64,000 nucleotides of DNA from Candidatus Reidiella endopervernicosa (GCF_013343005.1 NZ_CP054491.1:1594501-1658500); one strand, 5' to 3'. Positions 48,939 through 60,579 are shown, counted from the stretch's first letter. The notes: generated by a model from the sequence alone, not told the origin. Made by a program: numbers and translations.

Positions 48939-49835
48939 AGTTGGAAAAAGCTTACTCTACCGAGGTAGAGGCGAAAGTAACCGCAAAAAGCAGATGAGTT
49001 GTATAAGAAGGAGAGATAACCTCAAAGTACGAATTTACATGTCCAGATGATACATGCGACTCACCGGTGACATGCGCCAATCTTGATAAACCAGATAGCC
49101 AAAGAAAAAGAGAACCGTACCATAAGCTGGTTGGAGATTTGTCTACTCACTCTGAAGATTGCAAAATTAAAGCAGATATTATTTCGAATGTACGAACAGG
49201 TCGTCGTGTGGTAGATGAGCTGTATGGTGATGAAGATGAATATATAGAGCATGCCGTTCGCGTAAATCTAAATTCACACAGCAACCGTCGTCCAGGTGAT
49301 GCATTTGATACTGGAACAGGTGAGGAAGATGAAGAAGTCAGGCTGGTTGGCAGAGGAACGGGTGATGAAGATGGGAAGCGAAAAATTCAAAAATCCCAAA
49401 CATTAAGCTCTCTTGTTGATGATTATCTGGCAGGTAAGAACTTTCCTGTTCAACTTCCAGAATCTGAAGTTATTGAAGTGCGAGATCTGTTTATCAAGAT
49501 TGATGGGCAGGATATTAGTCTGTTCCCTGATGATCCAAGAATCTACTTCGGAAAAGCCTGGTTTAATGAAACCCCAAAGGGCTTTGTTGTTAGGTTTGTC
49601 AATACGTTGAGAAGTGATGAGGTTGAGAACGAGGAAGTCAGACCAACGTTTTTATTGGAAATGTCACCATTGATAATTCCAGTTTCAAAAATTTAATCGT
49701 GATGGCTTGGTTAAGTTAGCAGACAAACAGCCTAAAACTGTATTCCTATGGTCGGATAATGGACCAAGACCGGCAAATGGTGAGTATATAAACTTTTACT
49801 TAAAAGCAGTTGAGTATTTGGATTGCCGGCCATGA
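48935..49835 (+). pseudogene. Unknown protein between two hsdM genes, frameshifted
   Basis: About 300 codons. The start ATG 48935 overlaps the hsdM stop (MKLEKAYSTEVEAKV) and the stop at 49833-49835 overlaps the second hsdM start, so it sits within the operon. The longest clean piece is 49067-49696. The N-terminal Cys/His pattern (CPDDTCDSPVTC, then HSEDC) could bind zinc. The middle is acidic (GTGEEDEEVRLVGRG), and later segments include LVDDYLAGKNFPVQL and FYLKAVEYLDCRP. I do not recognise it. Its position suggests a protein associated with restriction-modification or defence. Confidence 0.55.
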
Positions 49836-51297
49836 ATAAAAGAACCTCGAAGACCTCCTCTGGGGCGCCGCGGAGCACCTGCGTGGCCAGATCGATGCCT
49901 CAGACTACAAGCAGTACATCTTCCCGCTGCTGTTCTACAAGCGCCTGTCGGATGTCTACCTGGAAGAGTACACCGAAGCGCTGGAGGTGAATGAGGGTGA
50001 TGCCGAATACGCCGCCATGCCCATGTTCCACCGCTTCGATATCCCGCAAGAGGCCCGTTGGGAGGTGGTTCGCAACACCACCAGTAATGTGGGTGAGGCG
50101 ATTCAGAACGCCTTGCGCCTGATCGAGGCGAAAAACGAGCGCCTGCACGGCGTCTTTGGTGATGCCCAGTGGACGAACAAAGATCGCCTGCCCGATCACC
50201 TGCTCACCGACTTGATCGGTCACTTCAGCAAGATCCCGCTGGGGATTAAGTCGGTAGATCAGGACGATCTGGGGAAGCCTACGAATACCTGATCAAAAAT
50301 TTGCCGACGATTCAGGCCATACTGCCGCCGAGTTCTATACCAACCGCACCGTGGTCCACCTGATGACCCGCATAATGGGGCTGAAACCCAATGAGACTGC
50401 CTACGACCCCACCTGCGGCACCGGCGGTATGCTGCTCAACGCGGTGATGGACCTGCGTCAGCAGGGCGAGGAGTGGCGCAGCGTCAAACTCTACGGGCAG
50501 GAGGTCAATCTGCTTACCTCCGCCATCGCTCGCATGAATATGTTCCTGCACGACATCGAAGAGTTCGATGTCATGCGTGGCGATACCCCTGGCCGAGCCA
50601 AAGTTTATCGAGAAGGATCAGCTCAAACAGTTCGATGTCATCTTCGCCAACCCGCCGTACTCCATAAAAAGTGGAATCGCGACAAGTTCGCCGCTGACCC
50701 ATACGGGCGTCACATGTACGGCGTGCCGCCCCAGGGCTGTGCAGATTACGCCTTCTACACCCACATCATTAAGAGCATGAACCCCAAGACGGGCAGGGCG
50801 GCGATGCTCTGGCCGCATGGAGTGCTATTCAGGGACTCTGAGCAGGCAATACGCAAGCAGGTGATCGAGTCGGACATTATCGAGGCGGTGATTGGACTGG
50901 GTCCAAACCTGTTCTACAACTCGCCGATGGAATCCTGCGTGGTGGTGTTGCGCAACAAAAGCCCAAGGCCCGTAAGAACAAGATCCTCTTTATTGATGGG
51001 GTAGAGCAGGTAACCCGCGAGCGGGCCCATAGTCGCCTGTCGGATGACAATCTGGATGTGCTTGTCGAAGCCTACTTCGAGCCTGAGAAACAGCCATCAA
51101 TCACAGTGCTGGTGGATATCGAAGAGATCCGTGCCAATCAGCACAACCTTTCTATTCCACTCTATGTGTAGGATACCAATGGCCATGAAGCACATGATAT
51201 TGAGCATGCCATTGAGGAGTGGAAGGTGAGTCGGGTGAGGTTGAAGAAGCAGACCAGTGAGCTGTTTAGGAGTCTGGCGGAGTTGGGTTATGAATAG
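49832..51297 (+). pseudogene. hsdM: Type I restriction-modification methyltransferase subunit HsdM, second copy, frameshifted
   Basis: About 488 codons, clearly different in sequence from the first copy. Pieces in order: LLWGAAEHLRGQIDASDYKQ, LFYKRLSDVYLEEYTEAL, EFYTNRTVVHLMTRIMGLK, YDPTCGTGGMLLNAV (SAM motif), MNMFLHDIEEFDVMRGDT, FDVIFANPPYSIK (catalytic NPPY) and AMLWPHGVLFRDSEQAIRKQ. Frame changes are near 49850, 50280, 50590, 50665 and 50960, and an in-frame TAG lies at about 51170 (PLYV-stop-DTNGHEA). The stop overlaps the hsdS start. Confidence 0.87.
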
Positions 51298-52441
51298 TGC
51301 GGTGATGAAAGAGATACCAGAAAAACAGACCGTGAAGTTTGGCGATATTTGTCGCGAGGTCAAACTTACCACCAAAGCCCCGCTTGCCGATGGGTATGAC
51401 AAATATATCGGCCTGGAACATTTGGACTCTGGCTCGCTGAAGATTAAGCGCTGGGGAGTGTGGCGGAGGATAATCCAAGCTTTACCCGTGTCTTCAAGAA
51501 GGGGCAGATTCTCTTTGGAAAGCGAAGGCCATATCTGAAAAAGGCGGCTATTGCTGAGTTTGATGGGATTTGTTCGGGCGACATTATTGTGATGGAGCCG
51601 AAAGGAGATTTGATGTTGCCTGAGTTGCTGCCGTTTATTGTGCAGTCTGAGGGGTTATGGGAGTGGGCGGTTAAGACATCTTCTGGCTCGCTATCGCCTA
51701 GAACGAAATTTAAATCCATTGCTGAATATAAACTTTTCGTTCCTGCTATCAAAGAAAAAGGATGTTATCAGTAGACATATTGCTACTAATAACGTCGAGG
51801 AGTGCGTTGCAAATGGAATGATGTCATTTGAGGCTCTTTTCACAAGGATTCTAAAGGAGTTTCTTGTGTATAAGGTTGAAGGTGCCACTGTCAAAATAGA
51901 AGAAATTGCGACAGTTGTTAGAGGAAGTTCACCTAGGCCGAAAGGTGACCCACGCTATTATGGTGGGAATGTCCCTCGATTAATGGTTGAGGATATAGTG
52001 AGAGATGGTAAATATGTATATCCAAGTATTGACTACCTAACAGAGGAAGGCGCAAAAAAGTAGGCTAAAGGAAAAAGGTACTTTAGTGATTGTTTGTAGT
52101 GGAACGCCAGGTACGGTAGGTGCACCATCTTTTCTAGGTAAGGATGCATGCATTCATGATGGCATTATCTCCCTCGACAATATTGATGAAAGCATCATTA
52201 GAAATGAGTACCTGTATTATCTCTTACTGTTGAATCAAAGGAATATCTATAACTTGGCAACACATGGGGAACCTTTGTTAATTTGACAACTTCAATAGTT
52301 AAGAAAATGGAATATGTGGTTCCATCGCTTGGTTATCAGGATGAAGTTGTGGAGATTTTCAAGAAAAATGAAAAGCTGCATGATGAGTTAAATGTCAGAA
52401 TGATGGGCATTATTTCTTTGAGGAATGCAATAAGCATATAG
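51290..52441 (+). pseudogene. hsdS: Type I restriction specificity subunit HsdS, frameshifted
   Basis: About 384 codons with at least four frame changes (near 51465, 51765, 52062, 52270). The first target-recognition part reads YIGLEHLDSGSLKI, FKKGQILFGKRRPYLKKAA and SSGSLSPRTKFKSI. The second reads KIEEIATVVRGSSPRPKGDPRYY, CSGTPGTVGAPSFLGKDACIHDGII and PSLGYQDEVVEIFKKN. Two such half-domains are typical of HsdS, which sets the DNA target. ATG 51290 lies inside the end of hsdM. Confidence 0.83.
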
Positions 52442-52451
52442 GGGCTTTAGC

Positions 52452-55400
52452 GTGTTCACCGAACAAACCGTAACTGAAAATGGAATTATCGACCGCCTGA
52501 AGTTGCTCGGGGTGTAAAGTGGAGTTACTGTCACGGTGAGTCCCTCCCCAAACAGGCGAACGATGTCTTTGTCGACGAGTGGCTGAAGGATGCACTCTGT
52601 AAGCTGAACCCTGCCGTTGAGGCTAGTCCGGATTATGCGGATCATGTAATCCACATGCTACGTGGCGTGGTATTGGAGTCGCGTCATACCGGGCTAGTGC
52701 AGGCCAATGAAAACTTTAGCACCTGGCTGCTGGCGGAGAAGTCGTTGCCTTTTGGCGAGAACGGTGAGCATGTCACCATTAACCTCATCGACTTCAATAA
52801 TATAGAGAACAACCACTTTGTTGTGTCACAGCAGGTTCACTACATCGCATCCAGCGAGGCCTTTTTCGATACCGTACTCTATGTGAATGGCATTCCCTGG
52901 TGGTGGGGAGGTGAAGACAGCCACCGACCTTCGGTGACTTGGCAGGATGGTGCGGCTGACTTTATCGGTGGCAAGAAGCACCATTGGCAGCATGTTGCTC
53001 CCTTCTTTGTGCCCAATCTGCTCTGTTTTGCCAGTGAGGGAAGACATTTGCCTATGGGGCAATTAATGCCGGACCTAAAGACTGGGGCCCTGGCACAGTA
53101 CCGATCAGCGCGAGGAGATATTGCCCGGTCTAGCCTCAGTGCTGGATAGCGCAGAGGGTCTGCTGAATCCACAAACCCTGTTGCAGTTACTTCACTCTTT
53201 TGCGCTCTTCTCCACCGTTAAGACCGGTAAGAACACCCCGCCAAAACGGATCAAGATCCTACCCCGTTATCCCCAGTTTGAAACCGCCAAGCAGATCGTG
53301 GATCGGGTTAAGGCAGGTGAACCACGTAAGGGCCTGATCTGGCACTTCCAGGGTCGGTAAGTCGCTGCTGATGCTCTATGCGGCGAGGATGCTGCGTGCC
53401 GATAATGCCCTGAAGAATCCCACCGTATTGATTGTAGTGGATCGGCGTGACCTTGATACCCAGATCAATGAGACCTTTGGTGGTGCCGATGTTAAGAACC
53501 TGATTAAGGTCAACTCCTGTAAGAAGCTGGGTGAGCTGATCGATCAGGACAGCCGCGGAATTTTGATCACCACGGTCTTCAAGTTTAAAGAGGTGGAGAT
53601 CGATGAGGCTAACACCAAGGGCCTGAATGACCGTGAAAACATCATTGTGCTGGTGGACGAGGCACACCGCACCCAGGAGGGATCGCTCGGTGACAAGATG
53701 CGCTGGGCCCGCCGAATGCCCACTTCTATGGCCTGACCGGTACACCTATCTCCGGCCTGGAGCGCAATACCTTCAAGCTCTTCGGGGCCGAGGAGGATGA
53801 AGGACGCTATATGAATCGCTACAGCTACAAGCAGTCGATTCGTGATGGCGCGACCAATCCGGTGAAGTTCGACCCACGACTGGCGGAGCTGCATGTCGAT
53901 CAGAAGACCATCGACGAAGAGTTCAAGCGCCTGGTGGAGGAGAACAACCTGGATGATGATAGAAGGCCGCGCTTCCAAGCGTGCCGGCAAGCTCGCCATC
54001 CTGTTAAAGGCCCCAAGCGCATGGAGGCGATCGCCGACGATATTACGCAACACTTCACCAGCCATGTGCAGCCCAAGAAGATGAAGGGCATGGTGGTGGT
54101 GTATGACCGCGAGGCCTGTGTGCAGATGTACTACCTGCTGCGTGACAGGCTGGGGCGGACGCCATTGAGGTGGTGATGAATGTAGACCAGGCCCCGGTCA
54201 AGGCGAAGGAGGGGATAAGAAGGGCAAAAAAAACAAGGACTGGGTGAAGTGGAAAGAGGAGCTGGAACTTCCCATCGAGCAGACAGACTTCGAACGCTGG
54301 CAGGCCCTGGATGGGGATGATCACAAGCAGAAGGACCTGATTGACTCCTACAAAGACCCCAAGCAACCGCTTCAGCTGATCATCGTTACCGCCAAGCTGC
54401 TTACCGGTTTTGATGCACCCATCTGTTACTGCATGTATCTGGACAAGCCGCTGCGCGATTCAACCCTGCTTCAGGCCATGTGCCGTACCAATCGCCTCTA
54501 TGAGGCCGATGGGCTACGTAAGGAGATGGGGCTTATTGTCGATTACCTGGGGTATTTGAGAACCTGCGCAGTGCCCTGGCCTATAACCCCGAAGAGATTG
54601 AAGGGGTTATCGAGGGAATCGAGGTCTTCAAGCAGCTACTGCCAGACCAGTTGAAGAAGTGCCTAGCCTTCTTCCCGGTGTAGACCGTACCCTGGAAGGA
54701 TTTGAGGGCATCATGGCAGCACAAGAGTGCCTGCCCACCAACGCTGACCGCCAAGGATAGCGAAGCGAAGGCGGTTAGTCCGCGATAGTCGACGCCGTCT
54801 GCCTATTCGTAGTTGAGAGCGCGAGCGAACGACGAAGAAGATGCAGCAGCGGCTTTATGTCGGCGTAGAGTCAGTGAGGGAGTTGTGTAGAGCCGCGAAG
54901 AGGTGATTACGCAACGAACGCAGGACGGTCGGGGCGCCGTAGGCATAAACGGTCGCGTTAAGTATTTGCCGCTTGCTTGGGCTTGATGCCCAAAACATGC
55001 TTCCGCAAAATAGCGACTCCCCGATGAAAACGCGATGAATTCGCCGCTGCCTTTGGTGTATTGAATAAACTGTGGACCGCCATCACCCCAGATCCCTTCC
55101 TATCGCCATACCGTAATGACTACAAATGGCTCGCGAATATCTACGAGTCAGTTCGGCCAGTAGGGCAGACCGGTGCACTGGTATGGGCAGCTCTGGGGCC
55201 AGACACCATCAAGATGATCCACGAGAACACCGATATCAACAAAATACGAGATGATATCGATGAGTTGGTGATGGATGAGCACGCCATCTTCACTCTTACA
55301 GAGAAAGAGCAGGAGCAGCGAGCCCGTAAACTTGAAATCAACCTTATGGGACGTCTACGTGGTCACTCTGATCCCAAGTTTGTTGCCCTGGGCGAACGCC

Positions 55401-55780
55401 TGGAGAAACTTCGCCAGGACTATGAGTCAGGAGTCATCAAAGCCATCGACTGGCTGAAAGGCTTGCTCGATGCCGCTAAAGAGACAGTTATTCTGGAACG
55501 AGAATCTGGTGAGAAGGTTGTCACCGAAGAAGACAACATCCAGGCCCTGACCAAGATCTTCATGGAAACCAAGCCCGATAAAACCCCGCAGGTTATTCAC
55601 GACATAGTCGAACAGATCGACAAAATAGTGAAAGCAACCCGGTTCGATGGTTGGCAGAACACCCAGAAAGGGCAGAGGGAGATACAGAAAGCGTTAGTGG
55701 TGACGTTGGCACAGTTCGCCCTAGGTAAGGATAAAGAGCTGTTCAAGAAAGCGTATTCATATATAGAAGAACACTATTAA
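52452..55780 (+). pseudogene. hsdR: Type I restriction endonuclease subunit HsdR, split by element I and frameshifted
   Basis: About 1016 codons once the element is removed. The start is GTG 52452 (MFTEQTVTENGIIDRL). The nuclease domain has a PD-(E/D)XK core (GEVKT in the correct frame near 52910). The helicase part has Walker A GSGKSLLMLY, the DEAH box VDEAHRTQEG, LTGTPISG, and the later motif TAKLLTGFDAP with QAMCRTNR. Element I interrupts the C-terminal domain after LPTN. The continuation DENAMN(E)FAAAFGVLNKLW needs one base restored near 55038. Other frame changes are at about 52505, 52903, 53076, 53357, 53715, 53960, 54160 and 54552. Confidence 0.88.
54744..55021 (+). mobile_element. Repeat element I (278 bp), inside hsdR
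   Basis: GATAG 5' hairpin (CAAGGATAG variant), GCTTG 3' hairpin with CATGC partner as in B. CG at 54742-54743 and 55022-55023. The hsdR frame is off by one base about 15 bases after the junction. Confidence 0.92.
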
Positions 55781-55792
55781 CAAGGAATTGAC

Positions 55793-57131
55793 ATGAAGTT
55801 TGTCGCTAACGGAGTAAATGGGAAGTACTTGCGTGAGTGCTTACCTCCGGCTGACGTTGAAGTTGATGGGGTATTAGCAGCCATAGCCTACGGGAGTGAT
55901 GACCAAAGTCTTTTAAAAGATTGCCTGGATAATAAAAGGCGACTTGATATATGGATGAGGTACGATCATACGGTACCCGTTTCCATTCCATTATTGCAGA
56001 AACTCCTTAACAACCAATCTCGTAACATATTTTGTTACCAAGTTCCTGATGTCCTACATGCCAAGGTGATCTGGTGGCGTGGATATGGTGCCTACATTGG
56101 GTCGGCCAATCTTCCGATAGGGCATGGATTTCTAACATAGAGGCTGGCGTGTTCTTAGAAGATGGGGAGCTGCATGAGTCTGGTGCAGTGGGCGAACTGG
56201 AGTACTTTTTGATGGCCTGAAGGACCTAGATAGGGCGTTTCCTCTTACACAAGAGGTTGTGGATGAATTGGGGACCATTCAGACAATAAGGAAACAGATT
56301 AATGACATTAATGAGAAATCTAAGAAAAAGAGAACGGTTGAAATATTTCAAGGATTGGGCTTCATTGATAAGAATGTTACGAAGGACAGAAAAAGAGTGC
56401 CTTTAGAACAGAGTGGTTAGGAACCATGGAGTACTTGAGGACAATATCACGTGAAGTTGTCAATTGTCGTCCTAGTTGGGTTGCGGCAGATGTTCCTGCT
56501 GAATGGCAGGCAGACCAGTTTCTTCATGCCTATTACTACAATCACGTCAGGGATGGCCATTCGTACCCTGTTGAAGAGCATCATGAGAGAAACAGGAAAG
56601 ACCCGAATAGGGCGATGAAGGTCGAAATGGAGTGGTGGAGAAAGCTATCTTCTCCTCCTACATCGGAAGACACTAATTTCGAAGTGAACGCGCCATTTAT
56701 TAGGAATGTATTAAAAAGAGAATATTGATAACATTGATGTAAATAGGCTTGAACAACTCTGTATTTACACTCACGCGACCAGGGAGCATGTCAAGAAGGT
56801 CCCTCTGTCTACAGTAGGTGGTGCTGCAAAAGCAGCAGCTGATACTGCTGAACGTTTGTCTCTATATGCTAAGTGGCTCTGGCTGCAAGAGAATACAAAG
56901 GGTGAGCGGATAGTTGTGGTACTTAGAAACGTTCTTTACGGAGGTAGGGAGTCAGAGCTGTGGGAGCGCCTTTATAAATATGGCAAGGATGCAAAGTACA
57001 AAATTCCGCACTACGGCCTTAATTCACTAGCAGAAGTGGTTGGCTGGGCGCGGCCTGACGTTATGCCGCCAAGGAATGGGCGAACTAGTAAGGCTCTACG
57101 CGCATTAGGTTATGATGTGAAGATATATTAA
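55793..57131 (+). pseudogene. Phospholipase D-like (HKD) protein next to hsdR, frameshifted
   Basis: About 446 codons over several frames. ATG 55793 lies 12 bases after hsdR. The N-terminal part has the HKD-like pattern HAKVIWWRGYGAYIGSANL (HxK followed by GSxN), as in PLD-type nucleases of restriction and defence loci. It continues through WISNIEAGVFLEDGEL, FRTEWLGTMEYLRTI, the clean piece 56426-56728 (QADQFLHAYYYNHV) and the clean piece 56856-57131, ending at TAA. Frame changes are near 56117, 56208, 56394 and 56730. Function inferred: a nuclease accessory to the R-M system. Only one HKD motif is visible. Confidence 0.65.
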
Positions 57132-57238
57132 AAGCGACAAAGAGATCAGTACCATTTTATCAGCAACCAGTTCATCTGGTGCCTCTGCAACGTAATCAGG
57201 GCCGCCGATAAAGTTGCCTTAAATACAGTAGCAACAAT

Positions 57239-58028
57239 ATGACATTCAATGAGTGGCTAGTTCAAATAGGCAAATACAAAAACGGCAGACAATTATTCTC
57301 GCGCCGTATTCGGTGTTATTTCAGGATGGGCCAAAGACGAAGGTCTTTGCATCGGTTCCCTGGATAGCATCCACTCAGAGATGGAATTAATAAAAATTGA
57401 AGGTGGAGTTAAGAATATACCCATCTTTCAGCAAAGAAATTCCACTGGAAAAGGTATGTGCAGCTGTGCATTGAAGACCTTTATTGAATATCGCAAGTCA
57501 GAATTCACTGAAGAGCTCGAACAAGATATTGAACATATCATTATAGATGATTCAATATCTGCTACAGAGAAGACAGTGTACATAAACGCAAGAGTGGGGC
57601 AGGGCCGCTACAGACGGGAGCTGATAGGGCGCTGGAAGGCCTGTGCGTTATCAGGCTTTAGAGATACCAGATTATTGGTGGCCTCACACATAAAACCTTG
57701 GAATGCATCTAGTAACAAAGAGCGACTGGATTCATTTAATGGTCTCTTGCTGTTGCCGAATCTCGATAAAGTATTTGATCTTGGGTTTATTACTTTTGAA
57801 AATAGTGGCCGGATTATCATTTCAGATTATTTAGAAGAAATATCGAATCTGGGTATTCAACCCGACATGCAAGTAATACTTGAGGCGCCACATCAGAAAT
57901 ATATTCAATATCATCGTGACGTGGTTTTGAGAGTAAGATTTAATTGTGCAGGCCAAATCAAAGGCTCACTACCAGTTATTCATCAAATGACAGTGCTATC
58001 ATCATGCCAGATAAGATTGGTAAGTTAG
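57239..58028 (+). pseudogene. HNH endonuclease-type protein, frameshifted near its start
   Basis: About 263 codons. The N-terminus (MTFNEWLVQIGKYKNGRQLFS) is joined to GVISGWAKDEGL by one frame change near 57300. The clean part 57381-58028 contains the HNH_2-type nuclease core: RYRRELIGRWKACALSG, then VASHIKPW (His) and LDSFNGLLLLPNLDKVFDLGFI (Asn and downstream). Such proteins are restriction endonucleases found singly or beside R-M systems. The gap from 57132 to 57238 is non-coding. The base composition is AT-richer than that of the flanking housekeeping genes, in keeping with transfer. Confidence 0.72.
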
Positions 58029-58069
58029 ACCCATTAGCTAATTGCTGAGCCGTTGACATAGAAAATCTC

Positions 58070-58822
58070 ATGTTTGAATTCATTCACCAATGGCTTGCAC
58101 GCCGCATAATCAATAAATCCACTATCAGTGACGACGAGTGGTCGCATGCCTTTGCCGCGCTGCCCCTGCTCAATGGCTTAAACGAGGAAGAACAGAGCCG
58201 ATTGCAGGAGTTGACCATTCTGCTGATGCGCCACAAGTCCTTCGAGGGTGCGCAGGGGCTGGTGCTTACACAACCGATGATGCTGCACATCGCCCTGCAG
58301 GCTTGTCTGCCGATTCTTAATCTGGGCCTTTCGGCCTACGATGGCTGGGTCTCGGTGATTGTCTATCCCGCCGCCTTTGTGCCGGTGCGTAGTTATACCG
58401 ATGAGGCTGGGGTGGTGCATCAGGGGCAGGTGGCCCTTGCCGGTGAGGCGTGGCAACGTGGCCCGCTGATACTCGGCTGGCACGAGGTGGAGAGGGGAGG
58501 TGAGATCGACGGCCACAACGTGGTGATACACGAGTTTGTCCACAAGTTGGATATGCTGAACGGGGCGGCCGATGGCTTTCCACCCCTGCATGCCGGTAAG
58601 GATGTGGCAGAGTGGACCGAGGCCTTTACCCGTGCCTATGACCATTTCCAGAAACGGTGCCATAACCAGACCTATCGTGATATCGACTGTTATGCTGCGA
58701 CCTCGCCGCCGGAGTTCTTTGCCGTATTCAGTGAGGTCTTCTTCGAGCGTCCCGAGCTTCTCAAACAGCACTACTCAGATGTCTACGAGCAGCTGCGCGC
58801 TACTATCGGCAAGATCCTCTAA
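58070..58822 (+). CDS. mtfA: Zinc-dependent peptidase MtfA
   Basis: A 250-residue MtfA-family metallopeptidase (E. coli MtfA has 265). The zinc site HEFVH is in VIHEFVHKLDMLNGAADG at about 150, and the downstream conserved block SPPEFFAVFSEVFFERP supplies the expected Glu. In E. coli MtfA binds the repressor Mlc and so affects glucose uptake. ATG 58070 starts right after the restriction island and marks the return to intact genes. Confidence 0.93.
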   Translation: MFEFIHQWLARRIINKSTISDDEWSHAFAALPLLNGLNEEEQSRLQELTILLMRHKSFEGAQGLVLTQPMMLHIALQACLPILNLGLSAYDGWVSVIVYPAAFVPVRSYTDEAGVVHQGQVALAGEAWQRGPLILGWHEVERGGEIDGHNVVIHEFVHKLDMLNGAADGFPPLHAGKDVAEWTEAFTRAYDHFQKRCHNQTYRDIDCYAATSPPEFFAVFSEVFFERPELLKQHYSDVYEQLRATIGKIL

Positions 58823-58989
58823 CACGGTTGAACTGAGAGAACCTTCGTTGGTCAGTGGCTGGATGTGTAAAACCGAGATAAAAAGATCGGACTCGATTGA
58901 GGTATGAGTTTGCCTCTCTCTATTAATTAGCGAGATACACCTAATTCTGAGATCATTCACTATCGTTCATCTCCTGACAGCACTCCCTT

Positions 58990-59661
58990 ATGCAACCACA
59001 AGCTGATCCGTTTATTGCTCCTCGGTGTAATGAGGAGATCGAGGTTCTTTATCAGGATGAGCATCTTCTGTTAATCAATAAACCCTCTGGCCTGTTGACG
59101 CTGTCAGGTAAGCACCCTCTGAATAAAGATTCAGTTCACTTTCGCCTGGTCAAAGAGTTTCCGACCGCCACAATGATTCACCGACTCGATTTTGGCACCT
59201 CGGGGATTTTGATCGTGGCGCTCAACAAGTCGGTGAATGCGCATGTTGGTAAACAGTTTCAGGCGCGCACTGTTGCTAAGGAATATACGGCTATTTTGCA
59301 CGGGGATGTTGTTGCCGATAGCGGCTGTATCGATAGGCCGATTGCCAAGGACAGGGCCAACTTCCCGTTACAGAAGATCTGTTATGAGAGCGGCAAGATA
59401 GCCGTTAGCCATTTTGATGTGGTGGAGCGCCTGCAAAATCCCGTCACAACACGCGTAACTTTCAGACCTCTCTCTGGGCGTACGCATCAACTGCGGATAC
59501 ATAGCAGGGAGTTAGGTCACCCGATTCTGGGTTGTGATCTTTATGCCACGGATGAGGCGTTTTTTATGGCAGAGCGCCTGATGCTGCATGCCACGTATAT
59601 TGAGTTTGATCACCCGGTTAGCGGAGAGCGGATTAAAGGTTATAGCCCCTGTCCGTTTTGA
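58990..59661 (+). CDS. rluA: RluA-family pseudouridine synthase
   Basis: A 223-residue enzyme. The catalytic Asp lies in MIHRLDFGTSG (HRLDxxTSG), with KEYTAILHG and RTHQLRIHSRELGHPILGCDLY following. No S4 domain is present and the length matches E. coli RluA (219), which modifies 23S rRNA U746 and tRNA U32. The N-terminal YQDEHLLLINKPSGLLT is the family start. ATG 58990. Confidence 0.9.
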   Translation: MQPQADPFIAPRCNEEIEVLYQDEHLLLINKPSGLLTLSGKHPLNKDSVHFRLVKEFPTATMIHRLDFGTSGILIVALNKSVNAHVGKQFQARTVAKEYTAILHGDVVADSGCIDRPIAKDRANFPLQKICYESGKIAVSHFDVVERLQNPVTTRVTFRPLSGRTHQLRIHSRELGHPILGCDLYATDEAFFMAERLMLHATYIEFDHPVSGERIKGYSPCPF

Positions 59662-59697
59662 GGAGCGCATTGAGCGCATCGGGTTGATCTTGCTGAG

Positions 59698-60579
59698 TTA
59701 AGGCTTGTCGCTGCGAACCATCGCCTTTTTGGCAGCAACCAGTTCAGGCGTCTCCAGGCTGATACGACCGAGTGCGCCGCTTCTGTAATCGTTCAGCAGC
59801 ACTTCCGATGCCTTGTGCATATCTATCCGGCCACCTGAGCGCAGTGTGCCGCGGCGGCGACCGATCTCTTCGAGCAGTTCGATATCGTCTTTGGGTAGTT
59901 CTTTGAGTTTGTAGCGTGCCGTTATCAGTTCGGGGTAGTGGTGCAGCAGGTAGTCGGCGGCGTAGAGGGCGACATCTTCAAACTCGATGGCGGTGCTTTT
60001 GATCGCGCCGGAGACGGCAAGACGATAGCCGGAGTCCTCATCTTCGACCTTCGGCCAGAGCATGCCGGGGGTGTCGTAGATGAGGATGCCGTTGGCCAGG
60101 CGGGTGCTCTGCTGCATTTTGGTGATGGCGGGTTCGTTGCCCACCTTGGCCAGGTTTCTGCCGAGCAGGCCGTTCATCAGGGTCGATTTTCCGACGTTGG
60201 GAATGCCCATGATCATCACCCGCGCCGGTTTCAGTTCGAGGTTTCGATCTCCCAGCTCTGTTTTGGCGATCTGGGATAGCTTCTGGATCAACCCTTTCGC
60301 TTCGCCCTTCTTCTCGGCGACGATGGCGATCGCCTTTACGCCTCGCTCCTGCTCGAAGTGTTGTTGCCACGCCTTGGTGGTGGCGGGGTCTGCCAGGTCG
60401 CTCTTATTGAGTAGCTTGATGCAGGGGCGCTCGCCGCGCAGCTCATCGACCAGCGGATTTTCGCTGCTGTAGGGGATGCGGGCATCAAGCACCTCGATCA
60501 CCATGTCGATGAGCGGCATGCTCTTTTTGACCTCTTTGCGGGCCTTGTGCATATGCCCGGGGAACCACTGTATAGCCAT
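59698..60579 (-). CDS. rbgA: Ribosome biogenesis GTPase RbgA/YlqF
   Basis: A 293-residue circularly permuted GTPase. The start MAIQWFPGHMHKARKE is diagnostic. G4 (NKSDLAD) precedes G1 (GIPNVGKSTLMNGL), with G3 DTPGMLWP next. The C-terminal helical domain binds the ribosome. It helps large-subunit maturation. ATG 60579 is clear. It is convergent with rluA, 36 bases apart. Confidence 0.93.
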   Translation of the reverse strand: MAIQWFPGHMHKARKEVKKSMPLIDMVIEVLDARIPYSSENPLVDELRGERPCIKLLNKSDLADPATTKAWQQHFEQERGVKAIAIVAEKKGEAKGLIQKLSQIAKTELGDRNLELKPARVMIMGIPNVGKSTLMNGLLGRNLAKVGNEPAITKMQQSTRLANGILIYDTPGMLWPKVEDEDSGYRLAVSGAIKSTAIEFEDVALYAADYLLHHYPELITARYKLKELPKDDIELLEEIGRRRGTLRSGGRIDMHKASEVLLNDYRSGALGRISLETPELVAAKKAMVRSDKP

